Below, in pieces: positions 16,699 through 25,960 of a stretch of DNA of 33,574 bases; the stretch's first letter is position 1; every line of letters starts with the position of its first letter. A program made the position numbers and the translations under genes. This DNA comes from GCA-2712985 sp964515905 (lineage in GTDB: Bacteria > Pseudomonadota > Alphaproteobacteria > UBA7887). The stretch is taken from positions 1 to 33,574 of the forward strand of contig CAZEWK010000054.1 in NCBI GenBank assembly GCA_964515905.1. Direction: 5' to 3'. The notes below the pieces were generated by a model that did not search any database, was not told the DNA's origin, and saw nothing but the letters and a program-made list of their open reading frames with translations.

Positions 16699-16728
16699 TT
16701 ATCATCAATGCACGGTGTTAGTTGTCAA
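16699..16728 (-). promoter_or_regulatory. Candidate promoter of the tRNA gene, inside the end of rpoD
   Basis: On the minus strand a perfect TTGACA (16723-16728) lies in the last codons of rpoD, and TGATAA (16699-16704) follows after an 18-base spacer. Transcription would start about 90 bases before the tRNA. The -10 is imperfect, and co-transcription with rpoD is an alternative. Confidence 0.35.
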
Positions 16729-18679
16729 GAAAACTTCTAAGTTTACGTGATCTAGATGGGTGTTTTAGTTTGCGCAGTGCTTTTGCTTCGATTTGGCGAA
16801 TACGTTCGCGTGTCACAGAAAATTGTTGACCTACTTCTTCAAGTGTGTGGTCTGTGTTCATCCCAATTCCAAATCTCATGCGCAAAACTCGCTCCTCCCG
16901 GGGTGTTAACGAGGAGAGTACACGTGTTGTAGTTTCTCGCAAATTCGAGTGGACCGCGGCATCTAACGGTATTACCGCATTTTTGTCCTCGATGAAGTCT
17001 CCAAGGTGGCTATCCTCCTCATCTCCAATAGGAGTTTCTAGACTGATTGGCTCCTTAGCTATTTTTAAAACCTTTTGTACTTTTTCCAGGGGCATACTGA
17101 GTTTCGCTGCTAGTTCATCTGGGGTTGGCTCACGGCCAATTTCATGCAGCATTTGGCGTGAGGTGCGGACTAATTTATTGATGGTTTCTATCATATGCAC
17201 TGGAATCCGGATAGTTCTAGCCTGATCAGCAATTGATCGGGTTATCGCTTGACGGATCCACCGAGTTGCATATGTAGAAAAGTTGTAACCGCGGCGATAT
17301 TCAAATTTATCTACGGCCTTCATTATACCGATATTTCCTTCTTGGATAAGATCAAGAAATTGAAGGCCACGGTTCGTATACTTTTTGGCAATAGAAATTA
17401 CTAGGCGCAAATTTGCTTCGATCATCTCTTTCTTGGCGAGGCCTGCCTCCCGTTCACCTTTTTGCACAGCCGAAACGATACGACGGAATTCTGGTATATC
17501 AAGATTAGTAATGGTGGCAATTTCTAAAATTTCAGAACGCAATTCCTTAATTTCGTTGCGCCTCAATTTAGCGAATTCCTTCCATCCCTTTTCTTTTAAA
17601 CGACTTACGCGACGTGACCAGTTAATCTCTAATTCACTGCCGATGTACTGTTTTAGAAAACTTTCTCGTTTAATTTTGTGTCTAGACGCGAGGCGGTAAA
17701 GTTTTCCTTCAAGTGTGACCAGGCGGCGATTCAGCCCGTAAAGCTGATCCACCAGTTCTTCAATTCGAAAGGTATTTAATTCAACGCCATCCATTAGCTC
17801 GATCACCTCGGTTTTCAATTTGGCATATCGATTTAGCGTCGTTGACTTCAGTTCGTCGCGAGCCGCAGCGGCAACTAACCTTTGCTCTTGAATCTTGTTT
17901 ATTTTCTTAGAAATTTTTGAAATATTTTTAAAGGTTTGCGTCATTGTTGGGAGTAAGGCGGCCTCCATAGTTGATAGAGGGACGTTGCCTTCGTCAGAGT
18001 CTCCGTCCGAATCGGAGTCATCTTCAGTGTCTTCGTCTGTTTCATCACCTTCGCTGTTGGCGGCTTCAAGCAGCTTTGATGCTCCGTTCGTAATGTCACC
18101 ATTAGTATTAGTACTGTCATTATTATGGCTGCTGTATGTTGCGTCGAGATCTATAGCTTCACGGAGCAGCATCGACTCGTCTAAAAGTGCCTCATTCCAA
18201 CTGCTAATAAGGTCAAGAGTGATAGGGCTTTCACATATCGAACCAATCATCATGCCTCGCCCAGCCTCAATTCGTTTCGCAATTGCGATTTCACCTTCCC
18301 GAGATAATAGTTCCACCGTCCCCATCTCCCGTAAATACATTCTGACGGGGTCATCGGTGCGACCGAGTTCTTCCTCTGTCTTGTTTCCAGTCGAGGGGTT
18401 CTGCTTACCGTTGCTCGCCGGAGTATTATCGTCGCTTTCTTCGTCTTCTACTACGTTAATTCCCATTTCTGATATCATTGCCATAATATCTTCGATTTGT
18501 TCGGATGAATTTTTATCCGGGGGAAGGGTGGCATTGAGTTCATCGTAGGTTATGTAGCCACGTTCGTTACCCAATTGGATAAGCTGTTTGACAGCTGCTC
18601 CTGCAGTATCAACTAGAGGCAAATCATTAGAATCCCGACGTACATTTGCGGGTGTCACTGATGCTTGTTGTTTTGACAT
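16718..18679 (-). CDS. rpoD: RNA polymerase primary sigma factor RpoD (sigma-70)
   Basis: Housekeeping sigma factor, 653 residues. Region 1.1 covers roughly 22-80; region 1.2 is DPVRMYLREMG at 110-120. A non-conserved insert follows, with a very acidic run at about 209-231. Region 2 is near-canonical: EANLRLVISIAKKYTNRG at 421-438 and the -10-binding segment FSTYATRWIRQAITRSIADQ at 467-486. Region 3 follows (RIPVHMIETINKL), and region 4 at about 590-640 (LTPREERVLRMRFG, TLEEVGQQFSVTRERIRQIEAKALRKL) contacts the -35 element. Length and insert fit alphaproteobacterial RpoD. It lies 201 bases after dnaG, so it may be read from both an operon promoter and one of its own. The gene is 113 bases upstream of the tRNA on the same strand. 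Confidence 0.98.
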   Translation of the reverse strand: MSKQQASVTPANVRRDSNDLPLVDTAGAAVKQLIQLGNERGYITYDELNATLPPDKNSSEQIEDIMAMISEMGINVVEDEESDDNTPASNGKQNPSTGNKTEEELGRTDDPVRMYLREMGTVELLSREGEIAIAKRIEAGRGMMIGSICESPITLDLISSWNEALLDESMLLREAIDLDATYSSHNNDSTNTNGDITNGASKLLEAANSEGDETDEDTEDDSDSDGDSDEGNVPLSTMEAALLPTMTQTFKNISKISKKINKIQEQRLVAAAARDELKSTTLNRYAKLKTEVIELMDGVELNTFRIEELVDQLYGLNRRLVTLEGKLYRLASRHKIKRESFLKQYIGSELEINWSRRVSRLKEKGWKEFAKLRRNEIKELRSEILEIATITNLDIPEFRRIVSAVQKGEREAGLAKKEMIEANLRLVISIAKKYTNRGLQFLDLIQEGNIGIMKAVDKFEYRRGYNFSTYATRWIRQAITRSIADQARTIRIPVHMIETINKLVRTSRQMLHEIGREPTPDELAAKLSMPLEKVQKVLKIAKEPISLETPIGDEEDSHLGDFIEDKNAVIPLDAAVHSNLRETTTRVLSSLTPREERVLRMRFGIGMNTDHTLEEVGQQFSVTRERIRQIEAKALRKLKHPSRSRKLRSFLDN

Positions 18680-18880
18680 TTAGTTTTCTAGACCTATGTC
18701 GTTGTAGATGTGTAAATACGTAGAAGTTATTGCAGATATACGCAAAAAAATTGAGCCTGTGCTTTTAGCGCATACGATATCAGGGTTTTTATATGCTGCA
18801 AGGCACCATTGTCCAGCATTCGATATTTAAATCATTTATACGTAAACTCCGTTTTACGGCAATTTTAAGGATAAATTTGT

Positions 18881-20587
18881 CTATTTGGTCGTTTGGCAAT
18901 GTAATGCGTGGGTTTCACGCCAGGCGGCTAGCGCAGTTCCAGAATTTGTTTCTGGGCGTATAGATGGCTCAGTCATCGTTTGATTCCACTCTGTTCGATC
19001 GAGTAATTTTGCGATAAGTTGCTCATGTCCAAGGTCCGCTAACTGGGCTCTGATGGATTGATAGTTTAATCTAGACGAATTAGCCGATACTTCCAATAAA
19101 GCGGACCTGAGTTGACTGAGCTGGGCGTTTTGAATTTCAATTTGAGCAAAATCGGTTCTTACCTCTGATAATAGTTCTGGATGTCCAACCAGAATTGCGA
19201 CTAGAACTCTTTCTCTATGATATGGATCTCCAGTTCTATCTCGCCCTCTAGCATGGGTTTGAAGGATATTTGTAGTTGCGTCCGGAACATATTTTTTATT
19301 AAAAAAACGACCCCTTCGTTCAGAGAAAAAATGACCTTTCATTTTATTCCGAAAATGAGAAAAATATCCATTTCGAATTGTTTCGTCCTTAATTTGTAGA
19401 ATTAGGTGATGAATCCTTTTCTTAAAAGCAGCAATCCGTTCAGGTGTGTCCAGGGATTGACTTGCTAGTTCTCTCGACCAAAGGAAATCTGCAAGTGACA
19501 CAGGTTTTTGAATGGCCTCAGCTACTATTTCACGGTCTCCATTTGCGATCATGCTATCAGGGTCTTGTCCAGACGGAAGGAACACGAAAGCTAAGGAAAT
19601 TCCAGCCTTTAAATTTGGAAGAGTTCGTTCTGCTGCACGCCGTGCGGCGCGTATTCCTGCCTCGTCCCCATCGAAACACAAAATTGGTTCGGGTGCATAG
19701 CGCCATAGCTGAAGTATTTGATCCTCTGTTAATGCGGTTCCTAGAGGAGCGACGGCGTTTTTGAAGCCAGCTCGATGAAGTGCAATTACATCCATGTACC
19801 CTTCGGCGACGATAATAATTTTAGATCTATGGGCTTCACCTCGAGCTTGTGACAGGTTATAAAGCGCACGCCCCTTTCGAAAAATTTCTGTCTCTGGAGA
19901 ATTTATATACTTCGGTTTTGATGGCCCAAGTGAACGGCCCCCGAAAGCTATTACCTGGCCCTGGGCATTGGTAATCGGGAAAACAATTCGGCCTCTGAAA
20001 AAATCGTAGGTGGTCGGCTGTTTATCTGACCAGCGGGTTAGTCCAGCAGCCACAGATAGTTCATCGTCTACACCTTCTTTACTCAAAAATTGCCCTAACT
20101 GGTTCCCGCGCGGAGGAGCGAAACCTAGGCGAAACCCTTGGATAGATTCTTGGTTTAGGCCGCGCTGAGCTAAATATTCGCGTGCTGGTTTTCCAATATT
20201 TTGGCGCAAGCAGTTTTCGAACCAATGACAAGCTACCTCATTAAGCTTTAAAAGTTCCTCTATATGACGATTTCTCTGCGTGTCTTGGGGGGTCGCGTCT
20301 GGTACTTTTAGGCCCGATTCATTGGCGAGTTGCTGAACCGCTTCGAGAAAACTCATGCCTTCGGAGCGCATTACAAATCCAATTACGTCTCCATGGGCGC
20401 CACACCCAAAACAGTGAAAAAACCCTTTACCTTCATTTACAGTAAAAGATGGGGTTTTTTCATCGTGAAAAGGGCAAAGCCCTGTGTGCTCCTTTCCATG
20501 GTGTTTCAGCCGTACATGTCGGCCTACAATATCGCTAAGCGCAACCCTAGTGCGAATATCGTCAAGAAATTGGGGCGGAAAAGCCAT
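18881..20587 (-). CDS. dnaG: DNA primase DnaG
   Basis: Synthesises RNA primers at the replication fork; 568 residues. The N-terminal zinc-binding domain is intact (C38, H41, C59, C62). The catalytic TOPRIM core has E262 in AEGYMD and D306/D308 in CFDGDEAG, the metal-binding acidic residues. The RNA-polymerase-like domain contains the GGRSLGPSKPKYINSPET stretch (216-233). The C-terminal helicase-binding domain after about residue 430 is divergent, and the protein is somewhat shorter than E. coli DnaG (about 580), which is normal for this poorly conserved end. The start ATG directly follows the TAA of the YqeY gene (TAAATG), so the two are translationally coupled. Confidence 0.97.
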   Translation of the reverse strand: MAFPPQFLDDIRTRVALSDIVGRHVRLKHHGKEHTGLCPFHDEKTPSFTVNEGKGFFHCFGCGAHGDVIGFVMRSEGMSFLEAVQQLANESGLKVPDATPQDTQRNRHIEELLKLNEVACHWFENCLRQNIGKPAREYLAQRGLNQESIQGFRLGFAPPRGNQLGQFLSKEGVDDELSVAAGLTRWSDKQPTTYDFFRGRIVFPITNAQGQVIAFGGRSLGPSKPKYINSPETEIFRKGRALYNLSQARGEAHRSKIIIVAEGYMDVIALHRAGFKNAVAPLGTALTEDQILQLWRYAPEPILCFDGDEAGIRAARRAAERTLPNLKAGISLAFVFLPSGQDPDSMIANGDREIVAEAIQKPVSLADFLWSRELASQSLDTPERIAAFKKRIHHLILQIKDETIRNGYFSHFRNKMKGHFFSERRGRFFNKKYVPDATTNILQTHARGRDRTGDPYHRERVLVAILVGHPELLSEVRTDFAQIEIQNAQLSQLRSALLEVSANSSRLNYQSIRAQLADLGHEQLIAKLLDRTEWNQTMTEPSIRPETNSGTALAAWRETHALHCQTTK

Positions 20588-21064
20588 TTATCTCGCGTTG
20601 GTTAAGTATTCCTTTAAAATACTACTAGCCTTAGAAAAGTCCATTTGTCCAGGGTACGTATGCTTCAGTTCTGCCATGGTTCGGCCCATATCCTTGATAC
20701 AATTAGAACCAAGCTTTTGAATCACGGAGTGGACTGCATTAGCAATTTCTTTCTCATCTAACTGGCGAGGTAAATAATGTTTGATGATCTCAATTTCTTC
20801 AGCTTCCCTCTCTGCCAGGTCACTTCTCCCGCCCGATTCGTAGGCTGAGATAGATTCACGACGTTGCTTAACCATTTTTGCCAGCATTTGTTGAATTACT
20901 TGGTCATCGGTGTCTGAAGAACTGGTCCGTTTCCCCCCATCGCCACGTTCTGCAATATCACGGTCTTTAAGGGCTGCTAGAATAAGCCTTAAAGTGGCTA
21001 CTTGAGACGATGCTTTTAGTTTCATCGCCGATTTTAGATCATCGGCAAGTTGTTCCCGCAACAT
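20588..21064 (-). CDS. yqeY: GatB/YqeY domain protein
   Basis: 158 residues, entirely the YqeY domain related to the C-terminal tail of the GatB amidotransferase subunit. Typical features are the LKSAMK N-terminal helix, the QVATLRLILAALKDRDI segment, the AEREAEEIEIIKHYLPRQLDEKEI core, and the MGRTMAELKHTYPGQMDFSKASSILKEYL end. The family is thought to bind tRNA or to accompany tRNA-dependent amidation, but its exact role is not settled. In many alphaproteobacteria it precedes dnaG and rpoD, as here, and the stop abuts dnaG's start. It is divergent from carA, with 330 bases between. Confidence 0.95.
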   Translation of the reverse strand: MLREQLADDLKSAMKLKASSQVATLRLILAALKDRDIAERGDGGKRTSSSDTDDQVIQQMLAKMVKQRRESISAYESGGRSDLAEREAEEIEIIKHYLPRQLDEKEIANAVHSVIQKLGSNCIKDMGRTMAELKHTYPGQMDFSKASSILKEYLTNAR

Positions 21065-21244
21065 TTTATGTTACTCACTCTATTTAATTAAATATTTACC
21101 TGGGCTAAAGAGCCTTTGCCTAAAAAACGGAACGTATTAAACTTTCAATAAACCGTTATCCCTGGAACTGAGTAGCCTCTTACTGGCGAAACTCTAATTT
21201 TGTGTCTAAATAATGTATATTCAAGATAGTGGCGAGAGGGAATC

Positions 21245-21273
21245 TTGCGAAATTTTGTAACCTTCTGTATTAT
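21245..21273 (+). promoter_or_regulatory. Candidate distal carA promoter
   Basis: TTGCGA at 21245-21250 and TATTAT at 21268-21273 with a 17-base spacer, about 120 bases before the carA ATG. Four of six and five of six bases match the sigma-70 consensus. Confidence 0.4.
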
Positions 21274-21299
21274 AAGGAATAAACTTACCACTCAATATC

Positions 21300-21328
21300 T
21301 TGACTGTCTTTAATGGCGTGCGTACTTT
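21300..21328 (+). promoter_or_regulatory. Candidate proximal carA promoter
   Basis: TTGACT at 21300-21305 and TACTTT at 21323-21328 with a 17-base spacer. It would start transcription about 60 bases before the carA ATG. The -35 is strong, the -10 moderate. Confidence 0.4.
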
Positions 21329-21394
21329 GCGGCTGAACTTGATATACGGCTCAATACGAAGTTTGGGCCCCGATAGCAGAGACAAGTCAACTGC

Positions 21395-22567
21395 ATGAAT
21401 GATCCATCCTCGTTTAGCTATTCCATGGCGGGCCCAAGCTCTACGGCAGTTCTGGTTCTGGCTGATGGAACAGTTTTTTATGGCCGTGGAGTAGGGGCTT
21501 TTGGGACAGCGATTGGGGAAATTTGTTTCAACACTTCTATGACGGGTTATCAAGAGATTTTAACCGATCCATCATACGCGGAACAAATTATAACTTTTAC
21601 CTTCCCTCATATTGGGAATGTGGGGACTAATAATGAAGACATTGAATCGTTGCATCCTGTTGCTAAAGGCTTGGTGCTACGGGCAGATATTTCTGCGCCA
21701 TCAAATTTTCGTTCGGCAGCAAATCTTGATCATTGGCTGAAAGAGCATGGGTTAGTCGGTATAACTGGCCTTGATACCCGTGGAATTACAGCACGCATTC
21801 GCGAGTCTGGTCACCCCAACGGAATAATCGCCTATCAACCTTCGGATAAAATTGATGTTGCTCGGCTACATCAAAAGGCCTCTAGTTGGGGAGGTCTTTT
21901 AGGAAGGGATCTTGCGAGTTCGGTCACCTGTAGTAAACCATACACTTGGTCAGAGTCGTTATGGACACTTGAGCAGGGCTACAAATCGCTTAAAAATCCT
22001 ATTTTTCATGTGGTCGCCATAGATTATGGGATCAAACGTAATATTTTGCGTTGTTTGGCAGCTGCTGGGTGCCGAGTCACGGTAGTTCCCGCGAATACAA
22101 ATGCTAAGGACATTCTTCATTACAAACCAGACGGTATCTTTCTTTCCAATGGACCGGGAGATCCGGCTGCTACATCTGTATATGCGGTTCCAATTCTCAA
22201 ACAATTAATTCAAACTGGCATTCCTATTTTTGGTATTTGCCTGGGGCATCAGTTGCTTGCGCTTAGCTTGGGTGCCCGAACTGAGAAAATGCACCAAGGT
22301 CATCGAGGAGCAAACCACCCTGTTAAAGATTTGGTGACAGGAAAAGTTGAAATCACTAGCCAAAATCATGGGTTCGTTGTCGACGAAGATAGTTTGCCAC
22401 CTGGCGTGAATGCCACCCATGTATCACTATTCGATAAAAGCTTGGAGGGGATTAACGTACAGGGGAAGCCCATATCTTCCGTACAATATCACCCTGAGGC
22501 GTCTCCTGGCCCGCAAGATAGCAACTATCTTTTTGACAATTTTTTTAAGTTGATGGAAGTTTCTTGA
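21395..22567 (+). CDS. carA: Carbamoyl phosphate synthase small subunit CarA
   Basis: Glutamine-hydrolysing subunit that supplies ammonia to CarB for carbamoyl phosphate (pyrimidines and arginine); 390 residues. The N-terminal CPSase domain has VLADGTVFYGRG, FNTSMTGYQEILTDPSY and GLDTRGITARIRESG. The class I glutamine amidotransferase domain starts near 204, with nucleophile C282 in GICLGHQ, H366 and E368 in QYHPEASPGP, and SNGPGDP at 251-257. A second in-frame ATG ten codons downstream is possible, since the first has no strong ribosome site, but the first was kept for lack of a better one. carB follows after 66 bases containing an inverted repeat. Confidence 0.97.
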   Translation: MNDPSSFSYSMAGPSSTAVLVLADGTVFYGRGVGAFGTAIGEICFNTSMTGYQEILTDPSYAEQIITFTFPHIGNVGTNNEDIESLHPVAKGLVLRADISAPSNFRSAANLDHWLKEHGLVGITGLDTRGITARIRESGHPNGIIAYQPSDKIDVARLHQKASSWGGLLGRDLASSVTCSKPYTWSESLWTLEQGYKSLKNPIFHVVAIDYGIKRNILRCLAAAGCRVTVVPANTNAKDILHYKPDGIFLSNGPGDPAATSVYAVPILKQLIQTGIPIFGICLGHQLLALSLGARTEKMHQGHRGANHPVKDLVTGKVEITSQNHGFVVDEDSLPPGVNATHVSLFDKSLEGINVQGKPISSVQYHPEASPGPQDSNYLFDNFFKLMEVS

Positions 22568-22601
22568 ACCATTGTCGCAAACATCTAAATGCCTGGTGGG
22601 C

Positions 22602-22621
22602 TAGGTTCAAATTGGAACCTA
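22602..22621 (+). promoter_or_regulatory. Inverted repeat just before the carB ribosome binding site
   Basis: TAGGTTC at 22602-22608 and GAACCTA at 22615-22621 form a perfect 7-bp stem with a 6-base loop, ending 12 bases before the carB ATG. It could shape carB translation or protect the mRNA end. A TATAAT at 22620-22625 overlaps it but has no matching -35. Confidence 0.45.
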
Positions 22622-22633
22622 TAATGAGAAATA

Positions 22634-25600
22634 ATGCCAAAGCGAACTGATATAGATAGTGTGCTTATAATTGGGGCAGGGCCAATTGTCATTGGACAAG
22701 CCTGTGAATTTGACTATTCAGGCGTCCAGGCTTGTAAGGCGCTTCGTCAAGAAGGTTATAGGGTTATTTTAGTGAACTCTAATCCAGCAACAATAATGAC
22801 GGATCCAAGTGTTGCGGATGCTACATACATCGAGCCAATTACTACGGACTTTGTGACCAAAATCATTGCAAAAGAACAACCGGACGCGCTGCTTTCAACG
22901 ATGGGTGGTCAAACAGGACTAAATGTCGGCTTCGATTTAGCCAAAAAGGGTGTTTTGGATAAATATGGAGTGGAAATGATAGGTGCCAACTATGAGGCAA
23001 TTGCAAAAGCCGAAGACCGTGAGTTGTTCAAAAAAGCAATGACACGTATTGGGCTTGATATGCCTAGAAGTGTAATGGTTCGTGATAAGGATGACATTGA
23101 GGAATCGCTGGCCACAGTGGGATTGCCCGCAATCATTAGACCGTCTTTTACCCTCGGTGGCGAAGGTGGCGGAGTCGCATATAATCGTAAAGAATTTTCT
23201 TCTATTGTCGCAAGTGGAATAGAGGCTTCTCCCACTGGGGAAGTGCTGGTGGAAGAGTCTATTATTGGTTGGAAAGAGTTTGAGATGGAAGTGATGCGGG
23301 ATAATGCCGACAACTGCATCATTGTTTGCTCAATCGAAAATGTTGACCCAATGGGTGTTCATACTGGTGATAGCATAACGGTGGCACCAGCGCTTACACT
23401 TACTGACAAAGAATACCAGGTAATGCGTAATGCATCTATTTCAGTGCTCCGCGAGATTGGGGTTGAGACAGGCGGGTCAAACGTTCAATTTGCCGTTGAC
23501 CCACAAAGTGGGCGCTTAGTTGTAATTGAAATGAATCCCAGAGTTTCACGCTCTTCGGCGTTAGCATCTAAGGCAACTGGGTTTCCTATCGCTAAGGTCG
23601 CGGCCAAACTTGCTGTTGGATACACATTAGATGAAATAGACAACGATATAACCGGGGTAACGCCAGCGTCTTTTGAACCCACGATAGATTATGTCGTTAC
23701 AAAAATGCCAAGATTTACTTTCGAAAAATTTGCTGACGTTGAACCTTTGTTAACCACCGCTATGAAATCGGTAGGGGAAGCTATGGCCATTGGGGCTACG
23801 TTCTCAGAATCTTTACAGAAGGGTCTGAGGTCAATGGAAATTGGGCTCGCAGGCCTTGATCCTGTTCAACTTCCTGACTCGGATTCTGAAGACCGTGCAG
23901 ACGCAATTCTGTCCGCTCTTTCACGATTTACTCCGGATCGTTTGCTTTTGGTTGCTGATGCTTTTAGGGCAAATGTGTCTTTGAATCAGGTCCACTCAGT
24001 GACAGGTTATGACCCGTGGTTCCTCTCGCAAATTCAGCAAATTGTTTTGCGAGAAGAAGGTATCCGTGTTCAGGGATTGCCTAAATCGAATATTGGTTGG
24101 AGAGAACTTAAAGCACTCGGGTTTTCTGACGTTAGGCTCTCAGTCCTTGCTGAAACATCGGTGTCCGAAGTTACAGAAAGACGCACAAAATGTGGTGTTC
24201 ACCCGGTATACCGACGGGTTGATACTTGTGCGGGTGAATTCTCGGCAAAGACCACCTATATGTATTCAACCTACGAGACGCCGTTTTCCACCAATCCAGT
24301 AGCCTGTGAATCCCAACCTAGCGAAAGAAAGAAAGTCATCATTTTAGGAAGTGGTCCGAATAGGATAGGGCAGGGGCTTGAGTTCGATTACTGCTGTGTG
24401 CACGCTGCGTATGGTCTGCGCGAGGCCGGTTATGAGACAATCATGGTTAATTGTAACCCAGAAACCGTGTCAACAGACTACGATACCTCAGACCGCCTTT
24501 ATTTTGAGCCACTAACAGACGAGGACGTTATAGAAATTGCTCGGGTTGAAGCAAGCGCTGGAAATTTAATCGGTGCGATTGTACAATTTGGTGGCCAAAC
24601 TCCTTTGAAGCTTGCGAGAGCTCTTCAAGCAGCCGGACTACCGATAATTGGGACCACACCCGACGCTATAGATTTGGCGGAAGATCGAGAACGTTTCAGG
24701 AAAGTGTTAGATGATCTGCGACTAAAACAACCAGAAAGTGGTGTGTGTCGTAACGTTGAGCAGGCGCTAGAAATCACTAGCCGGGTGGGTTTCCCAGTTT
24801 TGGTCAGACCGTCGTATGTGCTCGGAGGTCGGGCTATGCAAATTGTACATGACGCCCAGGCGATGGAAAGGTATATTCATGAAGCCTTGCAGACTTCGGG
24901 GGACGCTCCGGTTTTGATAGACCGGTTTTTAATGGATGCGACCGAGGTAGACGTTGATGCGCTTTGCGACGGAAAAGACGTTTATATAGCTGGTATAATG
25001 GAGCACATAGAGGAAGCAGGCATCCATTCTGGTGATTCTGCTTGTTCTTTGCCACCCCATTCCTTGGATCCAGAGGTAATTTCTGAGCTGCGCACACAGA
25101 CCAAAGCTTTAGCGATGTCACTCAATGTTTTAGGTTTAATGAACATCCAGTTTGCGATCAAAGAGGTTTCGAACGGTCACGATATATACATATTAGAGGT
25201 GAATCCCAGAGCTAGCCGTACCATACCTTTTGTAGCTAAGACCACTGGCGTTCCAGTAGCTAAGATAGCGGCACGGGTGATGGCAGGAGAAAAGCTAAGT
25301 GCGTTTAACCTACAAGAGTCAGCTATCAGACATGTGGCAGTAAAAGAATCCGTGTTCCCATTTTCTCGATTCCCCGGCGTTGACGTTCTGCTAGGGCCGG
25401 AAATGAAGTCAACGGGAGAAGTAATGGGGTTAGATTATGACTTTGCAACGGCTTTTGTTAAATCTCAGTTAGCCTGTGGTACAAAGTTACCTGCCGCTGG
25501 GACGGTATTCGTGTCAGTTCGGGATGACGACAAACCTGCAATCGTTGAGCTCTGCTCAGAACTACTTGTAATGAACTTTGAAATTGTCGCGACGAAGGGT

Positions 25601-25891
25601 ACAGCATCTGCTCTTGAGGCATCTGGATTACCAGTGCGAACAATCAACAAAGTTCGTGAGGGTAGGCCTCATTTGGTTGATGCAATTACGGATGGTGAGG
25701 TGGACCTAATCTTTAATACAACGCAAGGTGCGCAAGCTATCGCCGATAGCTTTAGCCTGAGACGTGCTGCTTTGGTTAACGGAGTCCCCTATTTCACAAC
25801 AGTTGCCGGCAGTAGAGCTGCAGTTGGCGGAATTGCTGCTTTGCGCCAAGGTGCCCTTGAAGTAGCTCCCCTTCATTCTTACACTCAATAA
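22634..25891 (+). CDS. carB: Carbamoyl phosphate synthase large subunit CarB
   Basis: Makes carbamoyl phosphate from bicarbonate, ammonia and two ATP; 1085 residues, the full bacterial length. Two homologous halves are visible. The first begins SVLIIGAGPIVIGQACEFDYSG with ATP-grasp motif RPSFTLGGEGGGVAYN; the second begins near residue 568 with IILGSGPNRIGQGLEFDYCC and has RPSYVLGGRAMQIV. Both carry the EMNPRVSRSSALASKATG / EVNPRASRTIPFVAKTTG signature. The last 140 residues are the methylglyoxal-synthase-like allosteric domain (GTASALEASG, NTTQGAQAIADSFSLRRAAL). A purine-rich TGAGAAA precedes the ATG. It follows carA on the same strand, so the heterodimer is made from one transcript unless the intervening hairpin interferes. 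Confidence 0.98.
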   Translation: MPKRTDIDSVLIIGAGPIVIGQACEFDYSGVQACKALRQEGYRVILVNSNPATIMTDPSVADATYIEPITTDFVTKIIAKEQPDALLSTMGGQTGLNVGFDLAKKGVLDKYGVEMIGANYEAIAKAEDRELFKKAMTRIGLDMPRSVMVRDKDDIEESLATVGLPAIIRPSFTLGGEGGGVAYNRKEFSSIVASGIEASPTGEVLVEESIIGWKEFEMEVMRDNADNCIIVCSIENVDPMGVHTGDSITVAPALTLTDKEYQVMRNASISVLREIGVETGGSNVQFAVDPQSGRLVVIEMNPRVSRSSALASKATGFPIAKVAAKLAVGYTLDEIDNDITGVTPASFEPTIDYVVTKMPRFTFEKFADVEPLLTTAMKSVGEAMAIGATFSESLQKGLRSMEIGLAGLDPVQLPDSDSEDRADAILSALSRFTPDRLLLVADAFRANVSLNQVHSVTGYDPWFLSQIQQIVLREEGIRVQGLPKSNIGWRELKALGFSDVRLSVLAETSVSEVTERRTKCGVHPVYRRVDTCAGEFSAKTTYMYSTYETPFSTNPVACESQPSERKKVIILGSGPNRIGQGLEFDYCCVHAAYGLREAGYETIMVNCNPETVSTDYDTSDRLYFEPLTDEDVIEIARVEASAGNLIGAIVQFGGQTPLKLARALQAAGLPIIGTTPDAIDLAEDRERFRKVLDDLRLKQPESGVCRNVEQALEITSRVGFPVLVRPSYVLGGRAMQIVHDAQAMERYIHEALQTSGDAPVLIDRFLMDATEVDVDALCDGKDVYIAGIMEHIEEAGIHSGDSACSLPPHSLDPEVISELRTQTKALAMSLNVLGLMNIQFAIKEVSNGHDIYILEVNPRASRTIPFVAKTTGVPVAKIAARVMAGEKLSAFNLQESAIRHVAVKESVFPFSRFPGVDVLLGPEMKSTGEVMGLDYDFATAFVKSQLACGTKLPAAGTVFVSVRDDDKPAIVELCSELLVMNFEIVATKGTASALEASGLPVRTINKVREGRPHLVDAITDGEVDLIFNTTQGAQAIADSFSLRRAALVNGVPYFTTVAGSRAAVGGIAALRQGALEVAPLHSYTQ

Positions 25892-25960
25892 CATCAAACC
25901 CGAATTGATAAGCTTGGGTGGGCCCGGCTATTAGCAGTTTAGGACCTGGAAAGTATTAAA

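Larger units (their letters stand above)
21065..21394. other. Divergent promoter region between yqeY and carA
   Basis: 330 AT-rich bases with no convincing gene; an antisense 110-codon frame at 21221-21553 overlaps the carA start and is not credible. It must hold promoters in both directions. Two plausible plus-strand pairs are listed separately. On the yqeY side I see only weak matches. No attenuator-type hairpin with a T-run is evident. Confidence 0.6.

Noticed and set aside
17895..18548. 217-codon frame on the plus strand, antisense to rpoD
   Set aside because: It is a mirror of the acidic/serine-rich rpoD insert (long serine runs), has no ribosome site and covers a certain gene.
24009..24302. 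97-codon frame inside carB on the same strand
   Set aside because: It is an out-of-frame shadow of an intact carB.
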